Notes: generated from the letters alone by a model not told the origin. 64,000 bases of DNA from an uncultured Erythrobacter sp. (GCA_947494705.1 CANLVN010000003.1:558001-622000), one strand, 5' to 3'. Numbered from the stretch's first letter, positions 49,084-60,555 are shown. Numbers and translations: made by a program.

Positions 49084-49578
49084 ATGCCTCAGATAGCCCA
49101 GCTCGCAGAGACCTATTCCAGCCAGATATTCTGGCTGCTGGTCTTCTTCGGCGTTACCTTCTTCCTAATCGGTCGGGGCATGGTCCCGAAGGTGATGGAA
49201 ACCGTGGGTATGCGCGACAAGCAGATTGCCGACGACCTCGCAGCAGCGCAGGCCGCTCGGGATGCTGCCGACGAGCAGGAAGAGACCTGGCGCGAGCGCG
49301 AGAGCGCCAATCGTGCCAAGGCGCAGGGGCTGATCGCCGAGGCCAAGGCCAAGGCGGCAAAGACCTCCGAGGCAAAGCTCGCCGCCGCGCAGGAGCGTTT
49401 CGACACGCAACTCGAGGCTGCCCAGTCCGAGATCGAAGCTGCGCGCACCAGCGCCATGGCCGAGATCGAGGATGTCGCTACCGAGGCGGCCCAGGACATC
49501 GTGAACCGCCTGACGGGCACGACCGTCGATAAGCGGACCGCGCGGTCCGCCGTGAAGAAGGCACTCGTCAATGGCTGA
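49084..49578 (+). CDS. F0F1 ATP synthase subunit b' (AtpF2/AtpG type)
   Basis: Single N-terminal TM plus long coiled coil, between c and b subunits. Confidence 0.88.
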   Translation: MPQIAQLAETYSSQIFWLLVFFGVTFFLIGRGMVPKVMETVGMRDKQIADDLAAAQAARDAADEQEETWRERESANRAKAQGLIAEAKAKAAKTSEAKLAAAQERFDTQLEAAQSEIEAARTSAMAEIEDVATEAAQDIVNRLTGTTVDKRTARSAVKKALVNG

Positions 49579-50089
49579 TATCATCCTCAACCTTGCAGCT
49601 GCCGCACACCCCTCGGCCTTCGGGCTCCAGGACTATCAGTGGGTTAGCCTCGCGATGGCGGTGCTGATCGCAGTTGTCATCTGGAAGAAAGTCCCGGGTG
49701 CGATTGCGGGCGGGCTCGATACGAAGATCGCGGAGATCAAGCAGCAGCTCGACGAAGCCAAGGACCTGCGCGCCGAGGCGGAGAAACTCCGTGACGAATA
49801 TGCCGCGAAGATTGCATCGGCTGAAAAGGACGCCGAAGCGATGATGGAAGGGGCTCAGCGCGAAGCCGACTCGATCCTCGACAAGGCCGAAGCTGATAGC
49901 GAAGCGATGGTCGCGCGCCGCCAGCGTATGGCCGAAGACAAGATCGCCGCCGCCGAGCGCGAAGCTGTCGAGGACGTGCGCGCCAGTGCTGCCAATGCCG
50001 CAGCCGCAGCGTCGCGCAAGATCATTCGTGAAAAGCACGATGCCGCCGCCGACAAGGCGTTGGCCGACGAAGTCATTTCCTCGCTCTAG
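49571..50089 (+). CDS. atpF: F0F1 ATP synthase subunit b
   Basis: 'AVVIWKKVPGAIAGGLDTKIAEIKQQLDEAKDLRAEAEKLRDEYAAKIASAEKDAEAM'. Confidence 0.92.
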   Translation: MADIILNLAAAAHPSAFGLQDYQWVSLAMAVLIAVVIWKKVPGAIAGGLDTKIAEIKQQLDEAKDLRAEAEKLRDEYAAKIASAEKDAEAMMEGAQREADSILDKAEADSEAMVARRQRMAEDKIAAAEREAVEDVRASAANAAAAASRKIIREKHDAAADKALADEVISSL

Positions 50090-50117
50090 TTTCGACGGCT
50101 TACAAGTTGGAGAGAGG

Positions 50118-50147
50118 AAGGGGCGGTCCATCGGGCCGCCCTTTCTT
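50118..50147 (+). terminator. Intrinsic terminator of the F0 operon
   Basis: AAGGGGCGGTCC-ATC-GGGCCGCCCTTTCTT hairpin. Confidence 0.7.
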
Positions 50148-50190
50148 GTTGTGTCGAAGTCGGGGTAATCGGACCTCCTAGGGCAAAGGT

Positions 50191-51171
50191 TCACCTTCCC
50201 GGTTCGAATACCACCTTACCCACCAGGTCGCGTTGCGCCATTGCCTCGAAACCTTGTCGCCATTGCGACAAGGGCAAGACGCGATCGATTACTGGCGCGA
50301 TCCGGCCTTCGCTGGCAAGCGCTGCAATTGCGGAACCGATTGCTGCCCCGCGTTCGGGAAAGCGGCGCGCATATTCGCCAGCGCGCAGGCCGACCACGCT
50401 GAAGCCCTTGATGAGCGGGATGTTGGTCGCAATCTCTGCGATCCTTCCGCTTGTGAAGCCTACCACGACCAGTTTCCCGCCAAAGGCCACACAGCGTGTG
50501 GATTCGTCGAAGACGTCGCCACCTACCGGATCGAAGACCATGTCGGCGAGTTTGCCATCGGTCAGCGATGCGACCTCTTCGCGGAAGCGACCTTTCGAGA
50601 CGATCACGGCGTCTGGCTCCACCGCAGCCGCGATCCGCGCACGCTTCTCTTCTACCCCGGTGGCTGCGATGACCCTGGCACCGAGGGTTTTTGCAAGATC
50701 GCAAGCAGCGAGGCCTACGCCGCCGCTAGCGCCGTGGACCAGCACAGTGTGACCTTCGCGCAAGCCACACAGTTCGACCAGTCCGGTGTAGGCAGTGGCG
50801 TAAGCTGCACCCATCGCTGCCGCTTGCGCGTCGCTCAGACCCTCTGGAACGGCGGAGAGGCTGCTCTGCGGCAGGCTTGCATAATCTGCGAAAGCGCCGG
50901 TTTTCTGCCCTCCCATCACACGGTCGCCCGGCGCGAAGGTGCAACTCGGGTCCGCCTCGACCACCTCACCGGCCATTTCCAAGCCACTGGTGAAGGGTGG
51001 TTCGGGTTTGAACTGGTATTCCCCGCGCGTCATCAGAAGGTCAGGGAAGTTGAGCGATCCGGCTCTAACGTGGACCAAGACTTCGCCTGCCTTTCGAACG
51101 GGCAAGGGTGCCTCGGCAAGCGCAACGCCAGAGAGGTCGTCCGACAGGCTCTGGACGCGCAGTGCCTTCAT
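50191..51171 (-). CDS. Quinone oxidoreductase-like MDR/zinc-type dehydrogenase
   Basis: 'MKALRVQSLSDDLSGVALAEAPLPVRKAGEVLVHVRAGSLNFPDLLMTRGEYQFKPEPPFTSGLEMAGEV', 'VLVHGASGGVGLAACDLAKTLGARVIA'. Confidence 0.9.
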   Translation of the reverse strand: MKALRVQSLSDDLSGVALAEAPLPVRKAGEVLVHVRAGSLNFPDLLMTRGEYQFKPEPPFTSGLEMAGEVVEADPSCTFAPGDRVMGGQKTGAFADYASLPQSSLSAVPEGLSDAQAAAMGAAYATAYTGLVELCGLREGHTVLVHGASGGVGLAACDLAKTLGARVIAATGVEEKRARIAAAVEPDAVIVSKGRFREEVASLTDGKLADMVFDPVGGDVFDESTRCVAFGGKLVVVGFTSGRIAEIATNIPLIKGFSVVGLRAGEYARRFPERGAAIGSAIAALASEGRIAPVIDRVLPLSQWRQGFEAMAQRDLVGKVVFEPGR

Positions 51172-51178
51172 CACGGGA

Positions 51179-51934
51179 TCAGAAGTTATCCTTCGCCGCC
51201 CGCAACGCTGCAAAGGTCTCATGCGGAGCTTCGCCGCCCCAGCGCTCCATCATCGCCGGATCGTCCGCACGCAGGAAGGGATTGGTCTCTAGCTCGCGCC
51301 TGAGAACGGTGGGTACCGTCCATTCCCCGCGGGCGCGCTTCTCGTCGATCTCGGAGGCGTATTCCTGTAGCGCTTCGTTGTCCGGATCTGCGTGTAGAGC
51401 GAACTTGGCGTTAGCTTGAGTGTATTCGTGCGCGCAATAGAGCACCGTCGCGGTCGAGAGGCGCTTGATCCGTTCAAGGCTTCGCCAGAACTGCTCGGGC
51501 TCGCCTTCGAACATGCGACCGCAGCCCAATGCGAAGACGCTGTCGCCGACGAAGGCGATGCCCTCCTCGACGACGTGGAAGGCGATGTGGCCGTTCGTGT
51601 GGCCCGACACATCGATCACGTCGGCGCGATGCTCGCCCAGCGTGACGGTGTCGCCGTGTTCGACCACCCGGTCGATAGGCGAGAGCTTCTCGACTTCCTT
51701 GGGGGCCAGCACCCTCGCTCCGGTAGCTTCGACGATCTCCACGTTTCCGCCGGCATGATCGGGGTGCCAGTGCGTGTTCCAGATGTGGGTGATCGTCCAA
51801 CCCTTGGCCTCGGCCTGTTTGAGGTATTCCTTGCCGTCGGGAGTGTCGATTGCGGCGGTTTCGCGGGATACCGAGTTGTGCAGCAGGAAGCCGTAATTGT
51901 CGGAAAGGCAGGGGAATTGGTGGACTGTCAGCAT
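51179..51934 (-). CDS. gloB: Hydroxyacylglutathione hydrolase (glyoxalase II)
   Basis: 'MLTVHQFPCLSDNYGFLLHN', metallo-beta-lactamase 'IWNTHWHPDHAGGN', 'YCAHEYTQANAKFAL'. Start at 51934; the longer ORF upstream is spurious. Confidence 0.94.
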   Translation of the reverse strand: MLTVHQFPCLSDNYGFLLHNSVSRETAAIDTPDGKEYLKQAEAKGWTITHIWNTHWHPDHAGGNVEIVEATGARVLAPKEVEKLSPIDRVVEHGDTVTLGEHRADVIDVSGHTNGHIAFHVVEEGIAFVGDSVFALGCGRMFEGEPEQFWRSLERIKRLSTATVLYCAHEYTQANAKFALHADPDNEALQEYASEIDEKRARGEWTVPTVLRRELETNPFLRADDPAMMERWGGEAPHETFAALRAAKDNF

Positions 51935-51967
51935 GTCGCGACCATACGCGGCTTGTCCATAGTAGGA

Positions 51968-52000
51968 AAGGCCCGCTCTCCGGGTGGGAGAGCGGGCCTT
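51968..52000 (-). terminator. Intrinsic terminator downstream of rpsA
   Basis: 14-bp perfect stem AAGGCCCGCTCTCC/GGAGAGCGGGCCTT. Confidence 0.75.
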
Positions 52001-52025
52001 CCTGATTGCCGTATCGGCGTTTGGC

Positions 52026-53735
<1,710 letters not shown>

Positions 53736-54237
53736 GTGTCTGGCTGTTCCTTGTGTCGTTTTGCTACCGGCCACGGGTTTGCCCCGGGTCTTTACCGCCG
53801 CCTGGCGCACCATTGCGCTGGCCTTGCGGGCAAGAGGCCGATCTCTGCGCGGGGCCGGATGCCACCGCACAGGTCCTTTCAACCGAATTGATTGCGAGAA
53901 CGGCCGCGCGCCTAGTGCAAACGGGCCGGAAAGGCAAGGCATTTTGGGAAGGGCACCGGGCCGAATTGCTGGAGATATGGAACGGCGAAGTGGGGTCTTT
54001 GCAAAACTTTCCCATCCCGTGGGACCCGCGCAAATGCGAAGGTTTGCGGTGGTCCGGGCGGACCGAAGTGTCAACTTCCGCGCAGGCGCTGAAGAGTTCG
54101 CACAGAAGGGGCGGTTTCGTCATGGTCGCGACCTTGCTCGATCAAGGTGCCGGTAGGAAAGTTCCAGATGCAATAACCCAATCCTAACCCGGCGGTGCGA
54201 CATGAGGGAAAGTCATTGCAAAGGGGTCGCATCCACC

Positions 54238-55029
54238 ATGACCATGATTCGTATCGGCCTGCTCGCCGCCGTGCTGTCCGGCGCCGTGTGGCTTCAGTTC
54301 ATCAGCGCCTATCCAGCCAGCGCCTATGTCCAGACAGCCACCGACGCCATTGACGAGCGCCCGGCCAAACGGGTGCTCTTCATTGGCAACAGCCGCAGCT
54401 TCTCGAACGACATGCCCGGGATGATGCGCGAGATCGCCGATGCGAGTGGCGCGCCGTACAAGTTACAAATCGTCGAACACCTGCTTCCGGGCGCACGGCT
54501 GCGCGATCACTGGACCAACGCCCGGCTGCATGCCCTGCTGGCCGCAGAACGCTGGGACGAGATCATCATCCAGGCGCAGAGTGGCGCGCATATCGACGGG
54601 GAGCGCAGCTACTTCCATGACTATGGTGCCCGCCTGGTTCGAAAGGCGCAGGATCACGGCGAAACCGTGCGTTTGTTCGTCACCTGGTCTTACGATGATG
54701 CAGCGATGACAAAGGCGATGCGCAATGAATATCATCACCGCATTCAATCCGACCACAAGAGCCTTGCCGCCAAGACCGGCGCATCGCTGACCAATGTCGG
54801 GAAGATCTGGGAGGCCAATCGCGCCCATTCGTTCGATTTCGCGCTGACGACCGATGGCAATCATCCGACGCCGCAGGGCAGCTATATTGCCGCTTTAGCG
54901 CTCTATTCGGATATGGCCGGCAACGCACTGGAGCCGATGGCTTATCGCCCAGCCGACGTGAGCGCAGAGCAGTCTGAACGGATACAGGAGCGCGTTGCTT
55001 TTCAATGGCAACTGACCAGCGACATCTAG
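54238..55029 (+). CDS. SGNH/GDSL-like hydrolase, secreted
   Basis: Signal-anchor N-terminus; 'RVLFIGNSRSFSNDMPGMMREIA', 'TTDGNHPTPQGSYIAALALY' (catalytic D-x-x-H-like). Confidence 0.65.
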   Translation: MTMIRIGLLAAVLSGAVWLQFISAYPASAYVQTATDAIDERPAKRVLFIGNSRSFSNDMPGMMREIADASGAPYKLQIVEHLLPGARLRDHWTNARLHALLAAERWDEIIIQAQSGAHIDGERSYFHDYGARLVRKAQDHGETVRLFVTWSYDDAAMTKAMRNEYHHRIQSDHKSLAAKTGASLTNVGKIWEANRAHSFDFALTTDGNHPTPQGSYIAALALYSDMAGNALEPMAYRPADVSAEQSERIQERVAFQWQLTSDI

Positions 55030-55670
55030 GCGCGCTTTTCCCTCAACGCTTCTTCGACTGCCTCCAGCACCGTCTCGAAAGCCTGTTCGCGGTCGAAGCT
55101 CGTGGTGTCGATCACCAGTGCATCCGGCGCCGCCTTTAGTGGAGCGTCCTTGCGGTTGATGTCGCGGGCATCGCGCGCGACCACGTCCTTCTCGATTTCG
55201 GCGAGGGGGATTTCCTCTTCGTGGTCGATATGCTTGTCGATCATCTCAAGCCAGCGCCGACGCGCGCGCTCCTGCACACTGGCGGTGATGAAAAGCTTCA
55301 CGTCCGCATCGGGGGCGATAACCGTACCGATATCACGCCCATCCAGAACCGCGCCACCGGGCTGCTCGGCAAAGGCGCGCTGTCGCTCGAACAGTGCCTG
55401 ACGCACTGCCGGATGGACCGAGACGCGGCTTGCCAGCCCACCGACCTCTTCGGTGCGCAGGATATCGTCTTCCAAGAGTTCATCCGGGAAGTCGCAGGCC
55501 GCAAGTGCGTCGGCTTCGCTGTCCGGGTCGCCGCCATTGATTGCAACCTGCCGACCCACCGCGCGATAGAGCAGCCCGGTGTCGAGGTATGGCACGCCGA
55601 GATGCGCCGCAATTCGTTTGGCGAGTGTGCCCTTTCCGCTGGCGGTTGGTCCGTCGACGGCGATGATCAT
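55026..55670 (-). CDS. cmk: Cytidylate kinase
   Basis: 'MIIAVDGPTASGKGTLAKRIAAHLGVPYLDTGLLYRAV', 'VLDGRDIGTVIAPDADVKLFITAS'. Confidence 0.96.
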   Translation of the reverse strand: MIIAVDGPTASGKGTLAKRIAAHLGVPYLDTGLLYRAVGRQVAINGGDPDSEADALAACDFPDELLEDDILRTEEVGGLASRVSVHPAVRQALFERQRAFAEQPGGAVLDGRDIGTVIAPDADVKLFITASVQERARRRWLEMIDKHIDHEEEIPLAEIEKDVVARDARDINRKDAPLKAAPDALVIDTTSFDREQAFETVLEAVEEALREKRA

Positions 55671-55927
55671 TGCGTGACCTTTCTCTTCTGGAATGCCTTC
55701 GTCAGTCCCACAATCGCAATCGCCGCCCAGAACCCTTCAAGCACGAGACTGGGCCAGTTGGTGTGGACGACGAGACTGATGGTCAGCAGTGCGGCTCCGG
55801 CCAGGTTGGTGCCATGCAGGATGAAGGGGTTCGGCTGTTCGGTCAGCGTCAGATAGGCATAGGCGCCGATGATGCAGGCGGTGCCCAAAAATCCGACGAG
55901 CGAATAGATATCGAGCGGGGTGTTCAC
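55667..55927 (-). CDS. Small membrane protein (CBU_0592-like)
   Basis: 'IYSLVGFLGTACIIGAYAYLTLTEQPNPFILHGTNLAGAALLTISLVVHTNWPSLVLEGFWAAIAIVGL'; three TM segments; overlaps cmk start by 4 nt. Confidence 0.75.
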   Translation of the reverse strand: MNTPLDIYSLVGFLGTACIIGAYAYLTLTEQPNPFILHGTNLAGAALLTISLVVHTNWPSLVLEGFWAAIAIVGLTKAFQKRKVTQ

Positions 55928-55930
55928 GTC

Positions 55931-56374
55931 TCAGCCGTAGGTCGCGAAGACGACGCGGCTGCCATTCTCGCGAAAGGCGATGACCTGATAGGGCTGCGTG
56001 CGGTCGCCCATTTCCATTCCCGGGGAGCCGATGGGCATTCCGGGCACGGCAAGGCCGCGCACGCCTTCGGGCTTTTCCTCCAGCAGTCGCTCGATCTGTT
56101 CGGCGGGGACGTGGCCTTCGATCACGTAGCCGTCGACGATCATCGTGTGACAGCTCCAAAGATCGCGGGGGACGCCGCGCTCGAGCTTTACCTTCGCCAT
56201 GTCGGCGGTGATGGTCTCCGAAACCGGGACCTCGATCTCGGTGCGGACATGTTCAGCCCACTTGCCGCAACATCCGCAATTGGGGTCGCGAAACATCTCG
56301 TAGGTCGCGGCCTGCGCCGCGCCGGTACAGGCCGCGAGGAAAAGAAGGGCGGGGGCGAAAAAGCGATGTTTCAT
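55931..56374 (-). CDS. DUF411 domain-containing periplasmic protein
   Basis: Signal peptide; 'YEMFRDPNCGCCGKWAEHVR', 'LWSCHTMIVDGYVIEGHVPAEQIERLLEE', 'GLAVPGMPIGSPGME'. Confidence 0.9.
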   Translation of the reverse strand: MKHRFFAPALLFLAACTGAAQAATYEMFRDPNCGCCGKWAEHVRTEIEVPVSETITADMAKVKLERGVPRDLWSCHTMIVDGYVIEGHVPAEQIERLLEEKPEGVRGLAVPGMPIGSPGMEMGDRTQPYQVIAFRENGSRVVFATYG

Positions 56375-56407
56375 GATGAGTCTCCGCACAAGTGGGACTG
56401 ACAGGCC

Positions 56408-57727
56408 TTAGCGCGAACTAGCCTGTTCGATGAGGTCCATAAAGGTCGGAAAGCTCGTGGCAATCGGGGCGGTGTCGTCCACCTCAACGCCACTGCTGCT
56501 CGCCAGCCCTGCGACCGCCATGCTCATTGCGATGCGGTGGTCGAGATGGGTTTTCACCCGGGCATTGGACGTACCGCGCAAGGGTTCCCCTCCGGTGCCG
56601 TGGATGGTGAGGCCGTCTTCATGCTCCTCCACCCGCACGCCGGCTGCGGTGAGGGCCGCGGCCATCACGGCGATGCGATCGCTCTCCTTGACCCGCAGTT
56701 CGTCGAGGCCGCTCGTGCGGGTCGTGCCTTGCGCCAGCGCCGCGGCAACGAAGAGGACGGGAAACTCGTCGACCATGCTCGGCACGATGGCGGGATCCAC
56801 CTCGATGCCCTCAAGGGCCGCGTGGCGCACACGGAGATCCGCGACCGGTTCGCCGCCGACTTCGCGGCGGTTCTGTTCCTCGATATCCGCGCCCATTTGC
56901 CTCAGCACGGTGACGATCCCGGCGCGGGTGGGGTTCAGGCCGATATTCTCGACCACGAGATCGCTGTCCGGCACGATGCTCGCCGCGACGAGGAAGAAAG
57001 CGGCGCTAGATGGGTCGCCGGGAACGTCTACGTCCATTGGCTTCAGGTCCGCCTCGCCGTGAATGGCGATGACGCGCTCGCCGTTTTCTTCGCCGATCTC
57101 CAGATTCGCACCAAAGCCAGTCAGCATCCTCTCCGTGTGATCGCGAGTGGCGACCGGCTCGACCACGCGAGTGATGCCCGGCGTATTGAGTCCGGCGAGC
57201 AGCACCGCGCTTTTCACCTGCGCACTGGCGACTGGCAGGCGGTAGGTGATCGGCACGGCGGGCGAAGCGCCGCGCAGCATACAGGGCAGGGTGCCTCCAG
57301 CCGACGCTTCGAAACTCGCGCCCATCTGGCTCAGCGGATCAATCACGCGGTTCATTGGCCGGCCCGACAGGCTCGCATCGCCAACGAAGGTCGCGGTGAT
57401 GCCGTGGCTGGCGAGCAGGCCCATCATCAGACGGGTCGAAGTGCCCGAATTGCCCATGTCGAGCGCGGCGTGAGGCTCCACGAGGCTGCCGACCCCGGCG
57501 CCATGGACAGTCCATGTGCCATCCTCGCTGCGTTCGATCTGAGCGCCCAGCTGGCGCATTGCAGCGGCAGTGGCGAGCACGTCTTCACCTTCGAGCAGGC
57601 CGGTAATACGGCTGCGACCTACAGCGAGCCCTGCGAACATCAGCGCGCGGTGGCTGATCGACTTGTCGCCGGGAACGCGCAGGCGACCCTTTAGCGGCGG
57701 CGATGACGTGAATGTGTGACTGGGCAT
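56408..57727 (-). CDS. aroA: 3-phosphoshikimate 1-carboxyvinyltransferase
   Basis: 'LKGRLRVPGDKSISHRALMFAGLAVGRSRITGLLEGEDVLATAAAMRQLGA', 'DMGNSGTSTRLMMGLLA', 'DELRVKESDRI'. Confidence 0.96.
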   Translation of the reverse strand: MPSHTFTSSPPLKGRLRVPGDKSISHRALMFAGLAVGRSRITGLLEGEDVLATAAAMRQLGAQIERSEDGTWTVHGAGVGSLVEPHAALDMGNSGTSTRLMMGLLASHGITATFVGDASLSGRPMNRVIDPLSQMGASFEASAGGTLPCMLRGASPAVPITYRLPVASAQVKSAVLLAGLNTPGITRVVEPVATRDHTERMLTGFGANLEIGEENGERVIAIHGEADLKPMDVDVPGDPSSAAFFLVAASIVPDSDLVVENIGLNPTRAGIVTVLRQMGADIEEQNRREVGGEPVADLRVRHAALEGIEVDPAIVPSMVDEFPVLFVAAALAQGTTRTSGLDELRVKESDRIAVMAAALTAAGVRVEEHEDGLTIHGTGGEPLRGTSNARVKTHLDHRIAMSMAVAGLASSSGVEVDDTAPIATSFPTFMDLIEQASSR

Positions 57728-57879
57728 TTCAGCGGCGGTCTTTGACAGCGCCTCACCCTTCTGGCAAGGCGCGCCGCACTTTGGATGGACCGCTTGATTC
57801 CACGCCGGTCCGGTCCCACTACAGTGATAAGTTTTCAAGCGCCCGCGCCAAGCTTGCGGGCCAACCGAGGAATATTCGA

Positions 57880-58221
57880 ATGGCGAAGCCAGAATGGGGA
57901 ACCAAGCGCACCTGCCCCAAATGCGGTGAGCGTTTTTACGATCTGGGCAAGGATGATCCGGTGACCTGCATCGAATGCGGGGAAGAATGGACTCCTGAAC
58001 CGGTGCTCAAGTCGAAGCAGCCGATCCCGCTCGATGACGAGAAGAAGAAGGACAAGGAAGCCGACAGCGATCTGGGCGGCGACGACGATGACGATGAACT
58101 GAAGGACATCGAGAACATCGACGACGACGACGACTCGCCCGATAACGATGTCGACCTTGGCGGCGATGATGACCTTGGCGTTTCCAAGGGCAAAGGCGAC
58201 GACGACGACGACGACAATTAA
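57880..58221 (+). CDS. TIGR02300-like protein with poly-acidic tail
   Basis: 'AKPEWGTKRTCPKCGERFYDLGKDDPVTCIECGEEW' plus D/E-rich C-terminus ending in DDDDDDN. Confidence 0.85.
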   Translation: MAKPEWGTKRTCPKCGERFYDLGKDDPVTCIECGEEWTPEPVLKSKQPIPLDDEKKKDKEADSDLGGDDDDDELKDIENIDDDDDSPDNDVDLGGDDDLGVSKGKGDDDDDDN

Positions 58222-58329
58222 TTCTTGCGTTTCGCGAGGGTGCGCCTTATCGGGGCGCTCCCTTGCGAAAGCGAGGGTCTGGCCTTATCTTCGGACAGGC
58301 CGGAAATCGATGACACCGATGTATTTCGG

Positions 58330-58405
58330 GGGGCCTTAGCTCAGCTGGGAGAGCGCAACACTGGCAGTGTTGAGGTCAGCGGTTCGATCCCGCTAGGCTC
58401 CACCA
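58330..58405 (+). tRNA. tRNA-Ala(GGC)
   Basis: GGGGCCT TA GCTC AGCTGGGA GAGC G CAACA CTGGCAG TGTTG AGGTC AGCGG TTCGATC CCGCT AGGCTCC A CCA; anticodon GGC; CCA encoded. Confidence 0.97.
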
Positions 58406-58525
58406 TCGAACCATATTTGTGAGTTTGCCTTCGAGTAAGCTCCGCACGCTGGCTGACGAGGTTTCGTCCGCCGGCGTTTTTCGCGTTTATTCCCGGTGCG
58501 TATCGGGAAGAGGAGTTGAAGACAC

Positions 58526-59992
58526 GTGTTTGACAATTTGTCCGATCGCCTTGGCGGTGTCTTCGACCGGCTGAAAGGCCGTGGTGCTCTCAAGGAACAG
58601 GATGTCCGCGACGCGATGCGCGAGGTGCGCGTGGCGCTTCTCGAAGCCGACGTTGCGCTGCCTGTCGCCCGCCGCTTCATCGACGCCGTCACCGAAAAGG
58701 CTATCGGTCAGGAAGTCCTGCGCTCGGTCAGTCCGGGCCAGCAAGTGGTCAAGATCGTTCATGACGAGTTGATCGCGACCCTGACGGGCGAAGACGGCGA
58801 CCAGGCGGGCGAGGGCCTGAAACTCGACGCCAAGCCGCCGGTCGTCGTCATGATGGTCGGCCTGCAAGGTTCGGGTAAGACGACTACCACTGCCAAACTC
58901 GGCAAGCTGATCCGCGAAAAGCACGGCAAGAAGGCGATGATGGCCTCGCTCGACGTCAACCGTCCGGCGGCGCAGGAGCAGCTTGCGGTGCTCGGCACCC
59001 AGGTCGATGTCGCGACCCTGCCGATTGTCGCAGGCCAGCAGCCGGTCGATATTGCCCGGCGCGCGATGGAAAGCGCGAAGCTCCAGAATTTCGACGTCCT
59101 GCTGCTCGACACCGCGGGCCGCCTGCATGTCGACGAAGCGCTGATGGCCGAGATGAAGGCCGTCTCCAGCGTCTCGGCCCCGACCGAAGTGCTGCTCGTG
59201 GTCGACTCGCTCACCGGTCAGGACGCGGTCAACGTCGCTCAGAGTTTCTCCGGCGAAGTCCCGCTCACCGGCGTCGTGCTCACCCGCATGGACGGCGATG
59301 CGCGCGGCGGTGCGGCGCTCTCGATGCGCGCGGTCACCGGCAAGCCGATCAAGTTTGCAGGGACCGGTGAGAAACTCGATGCGATCGAAACCTTCCGCCC
59401 GGCCAGCGTTGCCGACCGCATCCTCGGCATGGGCGACGTCGTCAGCCTCGTCGAAAAGGCTGCGGCCACGATCAAGGAAGAAGAGGCCGCGAAGCTCGCC
59501 GAGAATTTCGAGAAGGGCAAATTCGACCTCAACGACCTGCGGATGCAGTTGAAGCAGATGCAGAACATGGGCGGCCTTGGAATGCTCGCAGGCATGATGC
59601 CCGGCATGAAGAAGGCCAAGCAGGCGATGAATGCCGCGAACATGGACGACAAGGTGCTCGTCCACATGGACGCGATCATTGGCTCGATGACGGCCAAGGA
59701 GCGCGCGAATCCCAATCTCATGAACGCCAAGCGCAAGAAGCGCGTTGCGGCGGGCAGCGGCACCGACGTTCAGACGGTGAACAAGCTGCTCAAGATGCAT
59801 CAGGAAATGGGCCGCGCGATGAAGCAGCTTCGCAAGATGGGCGGGCTCAAAGGCCTTGCCGCGATGTTCGGCGGAGGCGGCGGAATGCCGCCTGGCATGG
59901 GCGGTCCCGGTGGCGGGATGCCCGGTATGGGCGGCCCAGGCGGCGGGATGCCTCCGGGTCTTCCGGGCCTCGGCGGCCCGAACAAGAAATAA
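58526..59992 (+). CDS. ffh: Signal recognition particle protein Ffh
   Basis: 'MFDNLSDRLGGVFDRLKGRGALKEQDVRDAMREVRVALLEADVAL', 'GLQGSGKTTTTAKLGKLI', Met-rich M domain with GGMPPGMGG tail. Confidence 0.97.
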   Translation: MFDNLSDRLGGVFDRLKGRGALKEQDVRDAMREVRVALLEADVALPVARRFIDAVTEKAIGQEVLRSVSPGQQVVKIVHDELIATLTGEDGDQAGEGLKLDAKPPVVVMMVGLQGSGKTTTTAKLGKLIREKHGKKAMMASLDVNRPAAQEQLAVLGTQVDVATLPIVAGQQPVDIARRAMESAKLQNFDVLLLDTAGRLHVDEALMAEMKAVSSVSAPTEVLLVVDSLTGQDAVNVAQSFSGEVPLTGVVLTRMDGDARGGAALSMRAVTGKPIKFAGTGEKLDAIETFRPASVADRILGMGDVVSLVEKAAATIKEEEAAKLAENFEKGKFDLNDLRMQLKQMQNMGGLGMLAGMMPGMKKAKQAMNAANMDDKVLVHMDAIIGSMTAKERANPNLMNAKRKKRVAAGSGTDVQTVNKLLKMHQEMGRAMKQLRKMGGLKGLAAMFGGGGGMPPGMGGPGGGMPGMGGPGGGMPPGLPGLGGPNKK

Positions 59993-60040
59993 CAATTCAG
60001 ATCACGATTACAGACAGTTAAACTCGAAAGGTAATACAAA

Positions 60041-60544
60041 ATGGCAGTTGCAATCCGGCTTTCGCGCGGCGGTGCGAAGAAGCGTCCTTACTACCGCATC
60101 GTTGTCGCCGATTCCCGCGCTTCGCGTGACGGCAAGTATCTTGAGCAGATCGGCACCTACAACCCGCTGCTCGCCAAGGATTCGCCCGAGCGCGTCAAGC
60201 TCGACGAAGACCGTGCGCGCCACTGGCTGAGCGTCGGCGCCAAGCCGTCCGATCGCGTCCACCGCTTCCTCGATGCCGCCGGCATCCTCGAGCGTGAGCC
60301 GCGCAACAACCCGAAGAAGGGCGAGCCTGGCGAAGCCGCAAAGGAACGCGCCGAGGAAAAGGCAGCCAAGGCGGCTGAAGCCGAAGAAGCCGCAAAGGCT
60401 GCCGAGGAAGAGGCGAAGGCTGAAGCAGAAGCTCCCGCAGAAGAAGCGGCTGCTGAAGAAGCGCCCGCCGAAGAAGCTGCTGCTGAAGAGGCACCGGCTG
60501 AAGACGCCAAGGAAGATGGCGCCGAAGAAAAGGCCGAAGGCTGA
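60041..60544 (+). CDS. rpsP: 30S ribosomal protein S16 with Ala/Glu-rich C-terminal extension
   Basis: '[44 protein letters not shown]' followed by [27 protein letters not shown] repeats. Confidence 0.96.
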   Translation: MAVAIRLSRGGAKKRPYYRIVVADSRASRDGKYLEQIGTYNPLLAKDSPERVKLDEDRARHWLSVGAKPSDRVHRFLDAAGILEREPRNNPKKGEPGEAAKERAEEKAAKAAEAEEAAKAAEEEAKAEAEAPAEEAAAEEAPAEEAAAEEAPAEDAKEDGAEEKAEG

Positions 60545-60555
60545 TCTCCTAATGG

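Noticed and set aside
58487-59995. 502-aa minus-strand ORF antisense to ffh
   Set aside because: Shadow ORF; ffh is clearly the coding frame.
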